Shown: positions 1 to 10,647, counted from the stretch's first letter. The stretch is DNA of 64,000 nucleotides from Mycolicibacterium rutilum (GCF_900108565.1 NZ_LT629971.1:1550001-1614000), one strand, 5' to 3'. Numbers and translations are program-made. The notes: generated from the letters alone by a model not told the origin.

Positions 1-1
1 G

Positions 2-760
2 TTGACCGCGGCCACCCGAGCGGTCGCGGCGTGGCTCTGGTCGGGACGACAGGCCACGATGGGCGGTCAGTCCGCCGCGGCGCTGTACGGCACGGAGTGG
101 ATCGACGCGCAGCTGCCCGCAGAGATGTTCCGCCGCAACGGAAAACCGGCTAGCAAGATCGTGATCCACCGCGACGAGCTGTTGGCTCACGAGGTGACGT
201 CGGTCCGCGGGATCGATGTGACGACACCCGCGCGCACCGCCTTCGACCTGGGCCGGCGTGGACCGTTCGTCGAAGCGGTGATCCGGGTGGACGCCTTGGG
301 CCGCGCCACCAGATTGGACCCGTCGAGTGTGTACGACGTGATCGCCGAGCATCCCGGCGCGCGGGGATTGGTCCAATTGCGCCGCGTCCTGTCGGTGACG
401 GACGCCGGCGCGGAGTCGCCGCAGGAAACCCGGACCCGCCTCGTGCTGATCGACGGCGGGTTGCCGCAACCGCAGACACAGATCCGCGTGGACGACTGGC
501 GCATCGACATGGGCTATCGCGAGTTCAAAGTCGGCGTCGAGTACGACGGTGCCCAGCACTGGACGGATCCCTTCATCCGAGCCAACGACATCGAGCGGCA
601 CGCGCAGCTGTCGGCCCGCGGCTGGCTGATCATCCGCGTCAGCGCCGACCTCCTGCGCCATCGACCGCACGTAATCGTGATGCGGGTCTGCGCCGCCCTG
701 CGACAGGCCGGCGCCGAGTGGCCAGTTATCGAGCGGGTTCTCGGCAGATGCGCGGCTTAA
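2..760 (+). CDS. Endonuclease-fold (DUF559-like) hypothetical protein, 5' end missing
   Basis: The frame is open to the left window edge, so the true start lies outside; the TTG at base 2 is probably internal. The C-terminal third contains the string VEYDGAQHW followed by D-x-x-R and a GWLIIRVSADLL strand. This is the pattern of DUF559/Vsr-like restriction-endonuclease folds, with Glu and Asp as candidate metal ligands. The upstream part (promoter-recognition-like TPARTAFDLGRR) is typical of a large mycobacterial family of about 280-300 residues that has no assigned function. Its stop shares TTAA with the stop of the convergent sigG. No partner gene is visible, so a restriction or toxin role is only a fold-based guess. 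Confidence 0.75.
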   Translation: MTAATRAVAAWLWSGRQATMGGQSAAALYGTEWIDAQLPAEMFRRNGKPASKIVIHRDELLAHEVTSVRGIDVTTPARTAFDLGRRGPFVEAVIRVDALGRATRLDPSSVYDVIAEHPGARGLVQLRRVLSVTDAGAESPQETRTRLVLIDGGLPQPQTQIRVDDWRIDMGYREFKVGVEYDGAQHWTDPFIRANDIERHAQLSARGWLIIRVSADLLRHRPHVIVMRVCAALRQAGAEWPVIERVLGRCAA

Positions 761-1770
761 GTGGCCACTCGGCCGGGGAAGGTGTCGGGCAGGCCGAACT
801 TCTCGAACGTCGTCATGTGGAACGCCACGACGTGCGTGATGCCGTCCTCGCCGACCGCGAGCACATGCATCTGGAACGGCTCGTGCACACCGGTCGCTTT
901 GTTGAGCATGTAGAGCGCCGCGGCCGGTTGACCGTTGGCGGTGGTGGGGACGAACCGCATATCGCCCGGTCCGTCCGCCGGGCAGTGCGTCTTGGACAGC
1001 AGCACGATGTTCTCCGGGCCCTGGTACCAACCGTCGAACGGTGGCATCTCCCAGACCGCGTCCGCGGTGAACAACTCGACCAACTGATCGATGTTGTAGC
1101 TCTCGAACGCCGCGATGTAGCGGGCCAGCAGGTCCTGCGCTTCTTGGGACTCCGGCGGGCGCAGCGCGTCATCCTCGCTGGGGCCGACGGCATCCAGCTG
1201 AGCGCGGGCGCGCTGCAACAGGCTGTTGACCGCGGCGGTCGAGGAGCCGATGGCGTCGGCGACCTCAGCCGCCTTCCACTGCAGCACCTCACGCAACACC
1301 AGCACCGCGCGTTGGCGTGGTGAGAGGTGTTGCAGCGCCGCGACGAACGCCAACCGCACCGACTCGCGCGAGCCCACGATGTTCGACGGATCGGTCGAAT
1401 CATCGGGCAACGGCTCGAGCCACGGCACCTCGTCCCGCGCGACGATGTCGTCGACCGGGTCCGAACTCGGCGCGCCGAGCCCCGTCGGCAGCGGCCTGCG
1501 CTGCCTGCTGTCCAGCGCCGTCAGGCAGGTGTTGGTGGCGATCCGGTACAGCCAGGTGCGCACCGATGATTTGCCCTGAAACGTGTTGTACGACTTCCAC
1601 GCACGCAGATACGTTTCCTGAACCAGATCCTCCGCGTCATGCAGCGATCCGGTCATCCGGTAACAGTGCGCCAGCAGCTCTTTTCGGTACCGCTGAGCGT
1701 CGGCTAGGAAGGCGTCTTGTGCGCTGCCACCATCGACCTCGCGGGCCAGGACCGTCATGCGCGCGAGCAT
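757..1770 (-). CDS. sigG: ECF-type RNA polymerase sigma factor SigG
   Basis: The order is sigma-70 region 2 (YRKELLAHCYRMTGSLHDAEDLVQ and the RTWLYRIATNTCL block), a linker, sigma region 4 (LSPRQRAVLVLREVLQWKAAEVADAI), then a C-terminal SnoaL-like domain of about 130 residues (YIAAFESYNIDQLVELF). The extra domain is the hallmark of the SigG/SigJ class of ECF factors and is thought to modulate activity in place of an anti-sigma factor. The divergent neighbour is the monoacylglycerol lipase, the same arrangement as Rv0182c/Rv0183. ATG 1770 was chosen over TTG 1788; ATG 1758 is also possible. At 337 residues it is slightly shorter than the M. tuberculosis protein (about 370). Confidence 0.9.
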   Translation of the reverse strand: MLARMTVLAREVDGGSAQDAFLADAQRYRKELLAHCYRMTGSLHDAEDLVQETYLRAWKSYNTFQGKSSVRTWLYRIATNTCLTALDSRQRRPLPTGLGAPSSDPVDDIVARDEVPWLEPLPDDSTDPSNIVGSRESVRLAFVAALQHLSPRQRAVLVLREVLQWKAAEVADAIGSSTAAVNSLLQRARAQLDAVGPSEDDALRPPESQEAQDLLARYIAAFESYNIDQLVELFTADAVWEMPPFDGWYQGPENIVLLSKTHCPADGPGDMRFVPTTANGQPAAALYMLNKATGVHEPFQMHVLAVGEDGITHVVAFHMTTFEKFGLPDTFPGRVAT

Positions 1771-1828
1771 AATCACTGCCCCCGACAAGTGGAGCTCAAC
1801 CGACAGGCTCCGATCCTCGGCTGCCCGC

Positions 1829-3672
<1,844 letters not shown>

Positions 3673-3675
3673 CCC

Positions 3676-3681
3676 TAATCT
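3676..3681 (+). promoter_or_regulatory. Candidate -10 element leading into an 8-codon upstream ORF
   Basis: TAATCT is followed after seven bases by ATG 3689. That ATG opens an eight-codon frame (MTPRRNHD) ending at 3715, which overlaps ATG 3708 of the next gene. A leaderless mini-ORF followed by the SD-like GAGAAG would couple translation of the two. Confidence 0.45.
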
Positions 3682-3707
3682 GGGCGCCATGACACCGAGA
3701 AGAAACC

Positions 3708-4472
3708 ATGACTGACGACAAGATGCTGGCGCGCATCGCGGCGCTGCTGCGTCAGGCCGAGGGCACCGACAATCCGCACGAGGCCGACGCGTTCATGGCC
3801 GCGGCGCAGCGGTTGGCCACGGCCACGTCGATCGATCTTGCTGTCGCCCGGTCGCATTCGGACCAGCGCACCAAGGCGCAGATGCCGGTGCAGCGCACGA
3901 TCACGATCGGCAACGCCGGCACCAGGGGCCTGCGCACCTATGTCCAGTTGTTCACCGTGATCGCCCACGCCAACGACGTCAAGTGTGACGTCGCGTCGAA
4001 CTCGACGTTCGTCTACGCGTACGGCTTCGCCGAGGACATCGACGCCAGCCACGCGTTGTACGCCAGCCTGGTGATGCAGATGGTGCGGGCGTCGGAGGCT
4101 TACATCGCCTCGGGTGCACACCGGCCGACGCCGACCATCACCGCGCGCATCAACTTCCAACTGGCCTTCGGCGCCCGCATCGGCCAGCGGCTGGCGCAGG
4201 CCCGCGAAGAGGCCCGCCAGGAGGCCACGGACAACTCCCGGCCGGGCACGGCAATCGCGCTGCGCGACAAGGACCTCGAACTGCGGGACTTCTATCGCGA
4301 GACCTCCGAGGCGCGGGGCACGTGGCGGGCGACCAGCGCGACGGCGGGCTACTCGTCGGCGGCGCGGCGCGCCGGGGACCGGGCGGGACGCCAGGCCAAA
4401 CTCGGGCCCAGCACCGAACTGGCGGGTGCCCGCTCCGCGCTGCCCGGGAGCAGGGCCACCGACCGGAAGTGA
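3708..4472 (+). CDS. DUF2786 domain protein
   Basis: The first 45 residues, MTDDKMLARIAALLRQAEGT and the following FMAAAQRLATATSIDLAVA, match the DUF2786 pattern found in phage-like and actinobacterial proteins of unknown biochemical role. The middle is predominantly helical, and the C-terminal third is basic and Ala/Arg-rich (YSSAARRAGDRAGRQAKL), which could bind nucleic acid. It is 254 residues long, close to Rv0184. It overlaps the next gene by GTGA, so the two form an operon. No catalytic motif is evident. Confidence 0.85.
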   Translation: MTDDKMLARIAALLRQAEGTDNPHEADAFMAAAQRLATATSIDLAVARSHSDQRTKAQMPVQRTITIGNAGTRGLRTYVQLFTVIAHANDVKCDVASNSTFVYAYGFAEDIDASHALYASLVMQMVRASEAYIASGAHRPTPTITARINFQLAFGARIGQRLAQAREEARQEATDNSRPGTAIALRDKDLELRDFYRETSEARGTWRATSATAGYSSAARRAGDRAGRQAKLGPSTELAGARSALPGSRATDRK

Positions 4473-4963
4473 CGCCGCGGGACAGTCAGCGCGCGAAGGT
4501 CTATGCGGCGGAGGAGTTCGTCCGGACGCTGTTCGACCGGGTCGACGAGCACGGGTCGCGCGCCGTCGAGTTCTTCGGCACCTCGCTGACCCTGCCGCCG
4601 GAGGCGCGGTTCGCGTCGGTGGCCTCGGTGCAGCGTTACGTCGACGACGTGCTCGCGCTCCCGGCGGTTCGGCAGCGGTGGCCCGGCGTTGACGCCCTGC
4701 AGGTGCGGGCCCGGCGCGGGACGACGGCCGCGCACTACGAGCTCGGTGAAGCGGGTGCCGTGATCGCCGTGCCGGAAGCGCAAACCCGTTGGGCGCTACG
4801 CGAACTGGTGATACTCCACGAGATCGCCCATCACCTCTGCGCGGACCCGCCCCCGCACGGACCGCAGTTCGTCGCCACGTTCTGCGAACTGGCCGAGGCC
4901 GTGATGGGGCCTGAGGTGGCCCACGTGTTGCGGGTGGTCTACGCGAAAGAAGGTGTGCGCTAG
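4469..4963 (+). CDS. TIGR04338-family zinc metallohydrolase (HExxH)
   Basis: The start is GTG 4469, inside the stop of the DUF2786 gene. The product is 164 residues, with the zinc-protease-like motif HEIAHH (His117, Glu118, His121) preceded by the helix LRELVIL. A further His at PHGPQF (130) is a candidate third ligand. This is the actinobacterial TIGR04338 family, equivalent to Rv0185; its substrate is unknown. There is no signal peptide, so it should act in the cytoplasm. It ends tail to tail with espL, with a 4-base overlap of stops. Confidence 0.85.
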   Translation: MTPRDSQRAKVYAAEEFVRTLFDRVDEHGSRAVEFFGTSLTLPPEARFASVASVQRYVDDVLALPAVRQRWPGVDALQVRARRGTTAAHYELGEAGAVIAVPEAQTRWALRELVILHEIAHHLCADPPPHGPQFVATFCELAEAVMGPEVAHVLRVVYAKEGVR

Positions 4964-5298
4964 AACGTCTCGCGCGGCAGATCGGTGATCTGCGCGACGG
5001 CGGCGTCGATGCGCTCACGGTCGGCCTCGATGGACTCGGTCGCCGCGGCCATCGCGTTCTGCAGCGCCTCGTTGAGCCGCTGCTGCACCGTCTCCGCACC
5101 CAGCCGGAGCAGACCATCCTCGATGACCGCACCGGTGAGATGGTGATGGCCGTCCAGCGTCACCTCGACGGTCTCGGATTCGTCTGTCGCGGTGAAGGTC
5201 TGGGTGTTCATCCGGTGCAGCTGGTCATCCATGATCGATTGCAGGCGCTGGGCCTGGCGCAGCGCGGCGGCCACGTCGGGATGCATGTCGTCGCTCAC
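4960..5298 (-). CDS. espL: ESX-1 secretion-associated protein EspL (YbaB/EbfC-like)
   Basis: A 112-residue YbaB/EbfC-like protein: an N-terminal helix (MHPDVAAALRQAQRLQSIMDDQ), the central strands FTATDESETVEVTLDGHHHLTGAVIEDGLL, and a long C-terminal helix. It ends DLPRETF. It follows espB directly and starts at GTG 5298, inside the espB stop (GTGA). This is the position of Rv3880c in the ESX-1 locus. EspL is reported to be needed for EspE/EspF/EspB stability and ESX-1 export. In M. tuberculosis espK and espJ follow; here the next gene is an unrelated metallohydrolase on the other strand. Confidence 0.88.
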   Translation of the reverse strand: MSDDMHPDVAAALRQAQRLQSIMDDQLHRMNTQTFTATDESETVEVTLDGHHHLTGAVIEDGLLRLGAETVQQRLNEALQNAMAAATESIEADRERIDAAVAQITDLPRETF

Positions 5299-6854
5299 TT
5301 GGTGTCCGCACCCTCTCCGCCGCCCTTGCCGGCCTCCCTGCGCCGGCGGTTGCCGATGACGGCCTCGGTCCACGGCCGGTCCTCGGTGTAGAGGTCCTCG
5401 TCGGGCGCCAGCCGCGCGTCACGCTTCTTTTCCTTGCCCTGCTGCGCGCCGGCGCCGTGGCCCATCGGCGCCATGCCGCCGCCCATGCCGCCCGTCGCGC
5501 CACCGCCGCCGCCCTGCGCGGGTGCGGCGGTCGCTGCGGCAGTCGTCGTCGGTGCGGGTGCGACGGTCTCGGCGGTCACCGGCGCCGACATCGGGGTGGC
5601 AGGCATGCCGCCCCCACCCCCGCCTGCGCCGCCACCCGCGCCACCACCGCCGGCGCCGGAGGCCGCCGCGGGCCGCAGCGACGGATCGGTCGGCAGCTTC
5701 GGGGTGGACTGCCCGCCGCCGGGCAGCCCGCTCGGTGTGCCGCCGCCGGCGCCGCTGCCACCGGACTGTGCGCCGCTGCCACCGGACGGGGACCCGCCAC
5801 CACCAGCCGGCGACCCGCCACTTTGGCCCGTCCCGCCGGTGGGCGACTCGCCGCCCAGTGACTGCGCCATCTTCTCGGCCATCGCGGCGGGGTCGCCGGT
5901 CGGCTGGTCACCACCAGCACCGCCGCCGCCATCGCCCGAGCCGGAGGCGGCACCGCCGGAGCCGCCCGAGCCGCGGTCCGTCGGCATCTCCGGCCGCACC
6001 GGCGAGAACGTCGAAGCGCCCGCGTACTCCTCGCGGACCTCGTCGGATTCCTCCTGCAGCGCCTGCATCCGCGCGCGGATCATCTCCATCGCCGCCTGCA
6101 TCACGGCCGCGTTCTCCGCGGTGATCTCGGCGGCGGCCTTCTTGAGCATCTCGTCGAGTTTCTGGTACTCGGCGTGGATCTCGGTGTGCCGGGACTTCGC
6201 GCTGTTGTGTGCCTCGACGATCTTGGCCGCCGCCTCACCCAGGTCCTCCCAGGCCGTGGAGAGCTGACGCAGATGACCCGCGAACTCCGTCATCCGCGCG
6301 AACGCGGCGTCGGCGGCCTCACCCTCCCAGTCGCCGGGCGGCGGGCTGGGCACCTTGTCGGCCGTCCGTTTCGACGCCAGCGCCCACTGCAGCATGGCCG
6401 TCTTCAGCGAGGCCCCGTCGTCGGGCGAGGTGAGGTCGGCCTGGGTCTGATAGACGTCGCTGTACCCGTTGGCCTCGAGCGATTGTTGGGCGCCGACGGG
6501 TGTCGGCACCGGAGCGGGCGGGGTGGACGGTGCAGGCACGGCGATGGCCTCGACCGCGGCTCTGCGTTCGGGATTGTCCAGCGCCTGGCCGTACTGCTCG
6601 TCGACCCTTCGGTATTCGCCCGCCGCGATCTTCAGCATCTCGGCGATGCGTTTGTTCTCCGCCTCGGCCCAGTTCTGGAATTCCAGCAGTGACTGCGCGT
6701 TGGCGTTGAGGTTTGCCACGGCCGCGGATGACGACGGCAGCGCGTCCGGCGGCACGACCGCCTCGGCGGCCGGGTTGTGCCACGCCTGGCCGTCGTCCAT
6801 CTCGTTGGCTTGGCGCTCGAGCGATTCGGGAACCACCCGCTGCTCATTGCCCAC
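5295..6854 (-). CDS. espB: ESX-1 secreted protein EspB
   Basis: GTG 6854 is chosen because GGAGGTG lies just upstream; the same frame continues further upstream only inside eccE1. The 519-residue product has the PE/PPE-like helical module of EspB, with the YxxxD export signal (Tyr81-Asp85, YRRVD) and a WxG turn (Trp176-Gly178). A Gly/Pro/Ser-rich low-complexity tail follows from about residue 290. The end, DLYTEDRPWTEAVIGNRRRR, is the conserved EspB terminus. EspB is exported by ESX-1, cleaved near its C-terminus by MycP1 and forms heptameric rings. It is longer than M. tuberculosis EspB (460), mainly through the Gly-rich tail. Confidence 0.93.
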   Translation of the reverse strand: MGNEQRVVPESLERQANEMDDGQAWHNPAAEAVVPPDALPSSSAAVANLNANAQSLLEFQNWAEAENKRIAEMLKIAAGEYRRVDEQYGQALDNPERRAAVEAIAVPAPSTPPAPVPTPVGAQQSLEANGYSDVYQTQADLTSPDDGASLKTAMLQWALASKRTADKVPSPPPGDWEGEAADAAFARMTEFAGHLRQLSTAWEDLGEAAAKIVEAHNSAKSRHTEIHAEYQKLDEMLKKAAAEITAENAAVMQAAMEMIRARMQALQEESDEVREEYAGASTFSPVRPEMPTDRGSGGSGGAASGSGDGGGGAGGDQPTGDPAAMAEKMAQSLGGESPTGGTGQSGGSPAGGGGSPSGGSGAQSGGSGAGGGTPSGLPGGGQSTPKLPTDPSLRPAAASGAGGGGAGGGAGGGGGGMPATPMSAPVTAETVAPAPTTTAAATAAPAQGGGGGATGGMGGGMAPMGHGAGAQQGKEKKRDARLAPDEDLYTEDRPWTEAVIGNRRRREAGKGGGEGADTK

Positions 6855-6874
6855 GGCTACACCTCCGTTTCGTC

Positions 6875-8263
6875 TCAGCCCTCGAGTGCCATCTGGTAGC
6901 GGCTTTCCTCGCGCGGGTTGATCAACCGGATCGGCAGCTGCTTGTGCCGCGGCGTGTCGATGAGGTTGTGCCGCAACACGACTCGTCCGATACCCGGATG
7001 CGGGCCGAGATACGTCGTCGCGTTCGGCCACGCGACCTTGGCCACCTGTCCGATTCGTGCGTTGACGTACGCGGCGAACTCGGAGAACTGCGGGAGCAGC
7101 GTGATGACGGCGCCGGCGGCAGCAGACCGCACGATGAACTGGGTGAACAACCGCGCGTCGCCGAGGTTGATGCTGACGTCGACGTCGTCGAACGGCAGGT
7201 ACACCGGATAGCGGTCCGCGGTCTCGCCGACGAGCACCCCCGCCGACCCGATCGGCAGTTCGTAGTGCCGGTCGGTGACCGGGCTGATGCCGTGCAGCGC
7301 GGCGCGCTGGCCGCCGAACAGGCACGAAAAGCCGCGCGGCGTCGTGGGATTGGCCAATGTCGTCAGCAACACCGTCGATGTGGGGGCCGTCCCCGGCCGG
7401 ATGCGGACCCGGGTGATCGTGTGATCGGCCCTGGCCGACCACCACACGTCCGGGCCGCCGGGTGCGCTGTAGGCGGCGGTGAACGTGCTGCGGCCCTTGA
7501 TCGCCGACCACGTCTCACGTTCGAAACTGATCTCGGTGGCGCGGTCGAGGTCGTCGAAGCTGCGCAGCGGGCGGGCGTCGATGCCGTTGCTGGCCAACTG
7601 ATCTGCGATCCGCGTCGCCGAAGCCACCAGATAGCGGGCCAGCCCGGCCACCCCGGACTCGCGGCGCAGCGACGACCGCCGGGTGGTCTCCGGGTCGGCG
7701 CGCAACACGATCCAGGTCCGGCGGTTCGCGGGCGCCGGATACGGCCCGATCACCTGCTCGTAGAGCGAAACCAGCGTCGCCGGAGCGGTTTTGCCGACGC
7801 GGTACCCCGCGGAGACGACGTCGGCCTCCAGGTCGGGGCAGTGCGCCGCGATCAGGTTCTCCACCAGCCGGGTGTCGACGACGTCGTCGGTGAACGCCTC
7901 GCCGTTGACGATCACCGTCGGCGTGAACGGCCGCGGCACCAACTCGATCCCGGCCACCAGATGATCGTCGTGCCACCGCACCGCGACGTGATCGCCCGGC
8001 ATCACGGTCGCGCCCACCGCCGGTTCCGACGGCCGGTCGGGCACGTTGCGGTGCCGTCGTCGCCAGGCGAACACCGCCGCGACCCAGCCGGTGAACCGCC
8101 GACCGCGAACCGTCACCACCACCGCGAGCGCGATCAGCACCCCCAGCGTGATGCCCAGCCACAGCAGGTGGAGTCGGGCGAACAACAGGACCACGGCCGG
8201 GATCAGCACCGCCGCCCAGATCGCGTGACCGGTCGTGAACCGGAGCCCGAACCACCCGCTCAT
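6875..8263 (-). CDS. eccE1: ESX-1 type VII secretion membrane component EccE1
   Basis: A 462-residue protein with two transmembrane helices in the first 55 residues (GHAIWAAVLIPAVVLLFARL, then LGITLGVLIALAVVVTV). A large soluble domain follows, rich in beta strands (PRPFTPTVIVNGEAF, NRRTWIVLRADP). EccE sits at the periphery of the membrane complex with EccB, EccC and EccD. ATG 8263 overlaps the mycP1 stop (ATGA), so the two genes are coupled. The gap to espB is about 20 bases. The order mycP1-eccE1-espB-espL is that of the ESX-1 right arm. Confidence 0.93.
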   Translation of the reverse strand: MSGWFGLRFTTGHAIWAAVLIPAVVLLFARLHLLWLGITLGVLIALAVVVTVRGRRFTGWVAAVFAWRRRHRNVPDRPSEPAVGATVMPGDHVAVRWHDDHLVAGIELVPRPFTPTVIVNGEAFTDDVVDTRLVENLIAAHCPDLEADVVSAGYRVGKTAPATLVSLYEQVIGPYPAPANRRTWIVLRADPETTRRSSLRRESGVAGLARYLVASATRIADQLASNGIDARPLRSFDDLDRATEISFERETWSAIKGRSTFTAAYSAPGGPDVWWSARADHTITRVRIRPGTAPTSTVLLTTLANPTTPRGFSCLFGGQRAALHGISPVTDRHYELPIGSAGVLVGETADRYPVYLPFDDVDVSINLGDARLFTQFIVRSAAAGAVITLLPQFSEFAAYVNARIGQVAKVAWPNATTYLGPHPGIGRVVLRHNLIDTPRHKQLPIRLINPREESRYQMALEG

Positions 8264-9606
8264 CGGCGCCTCAGGGCACGTCGGGTCAGGGCGCCGAGGC
8301 CGAGCACCGCCGCCAGCACCGAACCGGCGATGACCACGGCGGTGATGGGTCCGCGGTCCGGCGGCGGGATGTACACCGGCGGCGGGATCTCCTTGACCTT
8401 GTACGGCGCCCGCTCCGGTCCGGCGGGTACGTCCCAGGTGAGCGCGGCCACCGGGTCGACGACGCCGGCGCCGACGTAGTTGTCCACCCCGCCGCCGGGG
8501 TGGCGCGCCGTCGCGGTGATGCGGTTGATGATCTGGGCCGGCGTCAGCGTCGGGAACCGCTGCTTGACCAGCGCCGCCAACCCCGAGACATACGCCGCGG
8601 CGAACGACGTCCCGCTGATCGGGATCAGACCGTCCTGGCCCTGCAGCGCGTTGACCGGGTTGCCGTCGTAGCCGAGCGCGATCAGGTTCTCGGCGGGCGC
8701 CGCCGCGCCGACCCACGGGCCGGCCATCGAGAACGTGCTGGGCTGCCCGTTCGGGGCGATGCCGCCGACGGTCAGCACCATCGGCGAGTACCAGGCCGGG
8801 CTGACGATGGTCTGCACCTCGCGCCAGCCGCGCGGGTCGGACGGCACCGAAGGATCGGGCGGCGGGTTCTGCGTGCAGTCCTGTCCGGTGTTGCCCGCGG
8901 CGATGATGATCACCGCGCCCTTGACGTTGACCGCGTAGTTGATCGCGGCGCCCAGGCCGGTCTCGTTGATCGGGCGGGTCACCTTGTAGCAGGCGGCCTC
9001 ACTGATGTTGATGACCTGCGCGCCGAGGTTCGCGGCGTGCACGACGGCGCGCGCCAGGCTGCGCAGCGATCCCGCGGTCACGGTGGTGTTCGGGTCGTTG
9101 GGATCCTGGCGCGAGCCGACCGGCTGGAACGCCTCGGACGTCTGGCGGATCGACAGGATGCGCGCGGCCGGTGCGACGCCGACGAACCCGTCGGTCGGCG
9201 AGGGACGGCCGGCGATGATCGACGCGGTCAGGGTGCCGTGGGAGTCGCAGTCGGACATCCCGTTGCCTGCCTGGTCGACGAAGTCGCCGCCCGGTTCGGC
9301 GGGCACGCGCGGTGAGGCGTTGACCCCGGTGTCGATGACCGCGACGGTCACCCCCGCGCCCGTCGCGAACTTCTGCGCCTCGCTGATCCGCAGGTAGTCG
9401 TTGGCCCAGGGCCGGTCGGCGAAGTTGGAGTTCGGGAACACCTGCGGCGCCGAGCAGACGCGGCGCAGCTCCATCGGCTGGTCGGGGCCGGTCTCGTCGG
9501 GAGGGACGGCGCCCGGGTCGATGGTCGGCGGTTCGATCGCCGTGGCGGGCGGAGCGGAGACGAACGCCAGCAGCAGCGCCGCCAACAGCACAGTGATGCG
9601 CTGCAC
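8260..9606 (-). CDS. mycP1: Mycosin-1, ESX-1 membrane-anchored subtilisin-like protease
   Basis: The 448-residue product has a Sec signal peptide (cleavage near ATA, residue 23) and an N-terminal extension. The subtilase triad is complete: Asp92 (VAVIDTGV), His123 (DSHGT) and Ser334 (SGTSFAAAYVSG), with oxyanion Asn239 (AAGN). A proline-rich linker and a C-terminal transmembrane helix (TAVVIAGSVLAAVLGLGAL) with a basic tail follow. Mycosins are required for type VII secretion, and MycP1 cleaves EspB, encoded two genes downstream. The start is GTG 9606 with an SD-like GGAAGG. This is the first gene of the leftward ESX-1 block. Confidence 0.95.
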   Translation of the reverse strand: MQRITVLLAALLLAFVSAPPATAIEPPTIDPGAVPPDETGPDQPMELRRVCSAPQVFPNSNFADRPWANDYLRISEAQKFATGAGVTVAVIDTGVNASPRVPAEPGGDFVDQAGNGMSDCDSHGTLTASIIAGRPSPTDGFVGVAPAARILSIRQTSEAFQPVGSRQDPNDPNTTVTAGSLRSLARAVVHAANLGAQVINISEAACYKVTRPINETGLGAAINYAVNVKGAVIIIAAGNTGQDCTQNPPPDPSVPSDPRGWREVQTIVSPAWYSPMVLTVGGIAPNGQPSTFSMAGPWVGAAAPAENLIALGYDGNPVNALQGQDGLIPISGTSFAAAYVSGLAALVKQRFPTLTPAQIINRITATARHPGGGVDNYVGAGVVDPVAALTWDVPAGPERAPYKVKEIPPPVYIPPPDRGPITAVVIAGSVLAAVLGLGALTRRALRRR

Positions 9607-10077
9607 GCGTCACGCACCTTCCCGGTGGAAAGTGTGCTGCGCTGTCCACAGCAAACTCTCAGGTACCCGAACTGACCCGCAAAGTCTCACGTCAAGCCGA
9701 TTGGCCGAATGCACGCAGCCAATCTTAAGCGGCTCTGAGGGGAGGCAGTTCCGCATTCTGCGGCGCGCAGACCTCCCGGACCCCGCCCACGCGGACATCA
9801 GTGCAGGTGAGATCGGGTGCCGCCCGCTGTGTGGCGCTCGCCGAAATGGACGGTGGGTCCGGTCCGGAGGTCACCGCCGGTCGCCCAGGTCCGCACGCGA
9901 CGGGGCCGGTCCGGGGTCGCCCGCAATGCAGATGTACTCCACCCTCGACGCCGCCGGTAGCGACCGCAGCCGGCGGACGGCGGGACCCGACGGGCCCCGC
10001 GCAGCGCGACCGGCGAGCAACCCTGGGGCGGATTGCTGAGCCCGTCCGGGGTCCGACCGCTCACTAGGGTCGACGGC
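9607..10077. other. 471-bp gap between divergent mycP1 and the PPOX gene
   Basis: No convincing gene was found on either strand. The left part must carry the leftward promoter for mycP1. A single near-match to a DnaA box (CTGTCCACA, about 9637) is not supported by neighbours. The right part ends in the leaderless-type -10 for the next gene. Confidence 0.5.
10065..10070 (+). promoter_or_regulatory. Candidate -10 for a leaderless PPOX transcript
   Basis: TAGGGT fits TANNNT, and seven bases separate it from ATG 10078. No Shine-Dalgarno sequence is visible. Confidence 0.5.
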
Positions 10078-10545
10078 ATGGCCCGTAAGTACGCGACCGC
10101 CGACGCCGTCGACCTCGGCGCGCTGCTCGATTTCGTCCGCCCCCGGCACCGGATGGTGCTGACCACGTTTCGTGCCGACGGGACGCTGCAGAGCTCCCCG
10201 GTGACCGGCGGCGTCGACGACGCCGGGCGCATTGTGATCGCGAGCTATCCGCAGCGGGCCAAATCGGTCAACGTGCGCCGGGCCGGCCGGGCCAGCGTCG
10301 TCGTGCTCTCCGACGAGTTCAACGGGCCCTACGTGCAGATCGACGGTGACGCCGAGGTGATCGAGCTGCCCGCCGCGGTCGAACCGCTGGTCGACTACTA
10401 CCGCGCGATCGCCGGCGAGCATCCCGACTGGGCCGAGTACCGCCAGGCGATGACGGACCAGGGCAAGTGCCTGATCCGGGTCAGCCCGCGGCGCTGGGGC
10501 CCCGTCGCCACCGGCGGCTTCCCGCCTCCGTCGGCGCAGGGCTAG
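10078..10545 (+). CDS. PPOX-class F420/flavin-dependent oxidoreductase
   Basis: A 155-residue split beta-barrel protein of the pyridoxamine-5'-phosphate-oxidase-like superfamily. The motif RPRHRMVLTTFRADG is followed by SSPVTGGVDDAGRIVIASYP, then by the phosphate-contacting AKSVNVRRAGRASVVVLSD, and it ends in RRWGPVATGGFPP. The mycobacterial members of this TIGR03618-like group bind coenzyme F420, with some using FMN or heme. Substrates are mostly unknown and include quinones and biliverdin for characterised paralogues. It stands alone, with a likely leaderless start at ATG 10078. Confidence 0.88.
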   Translation: MARKYATADAVDLGALLDFVRPRHRMVLTTFRADGTLQSSPVTGGVDDAGRIVIASYPQRAKSVNVRRAGRASVVVLSDEFNGPYVQIDGDAEVIELPAAVEPLVDYYRAIAGEHPDWAEYRQAMTDQGKCLIRVSPRRWGPVATGGFPPPSAQG

Positions 10546-10602
10546 CGTTAGGCGGAACGCGCCGGTGGCGGCGACTGTGATAGTCAAGGCAGGGCGGCCG
10601 CG

Positions 10603-10647
10603 TTGCGTCCGATAGCACGTCAAACTATAGTCTGGACACATGTCCAG
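10603..10647 (+). promoter_or_regulatory. Promoter and TetR-type operator of the glycosyltransferase operon
   Basis: TTGCGT (10603-10608) and TATAGT (10626-10631) are separated by 17 bases and form a good -35/-10 pair. Immediately downstream, over the expected start point, lies CTGGACACATGTCCAG (10632-10647), a palindrome with 7-bp arms. Its core GGACACATGTCC is the exact reverse complement of the core at 14462-14473 in front of the TetR gene. A repressor bound here would block transcription initiation. Confidence 0.65.

Noticed and set aside
5434..6267. Long plus-strand proline-rich frame opposite espB
   Set aside because: It is the antisense reading of the Gly/Ser-rich EspB tail, with no ribosome site or family signature.
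6857..7511. Upstream extension of the espB frame into eccE1
   Set aside because: GTG 6854 has a GGAGG ribosome site and matches the start region of EspB. The upstream part is the alternative frame of eccE1.
9633..9645. DnaA-box-like CTGTCCACA upstream of mycP1
   Set aside because: A single imperfect copy with no neighbours is expected by chance.
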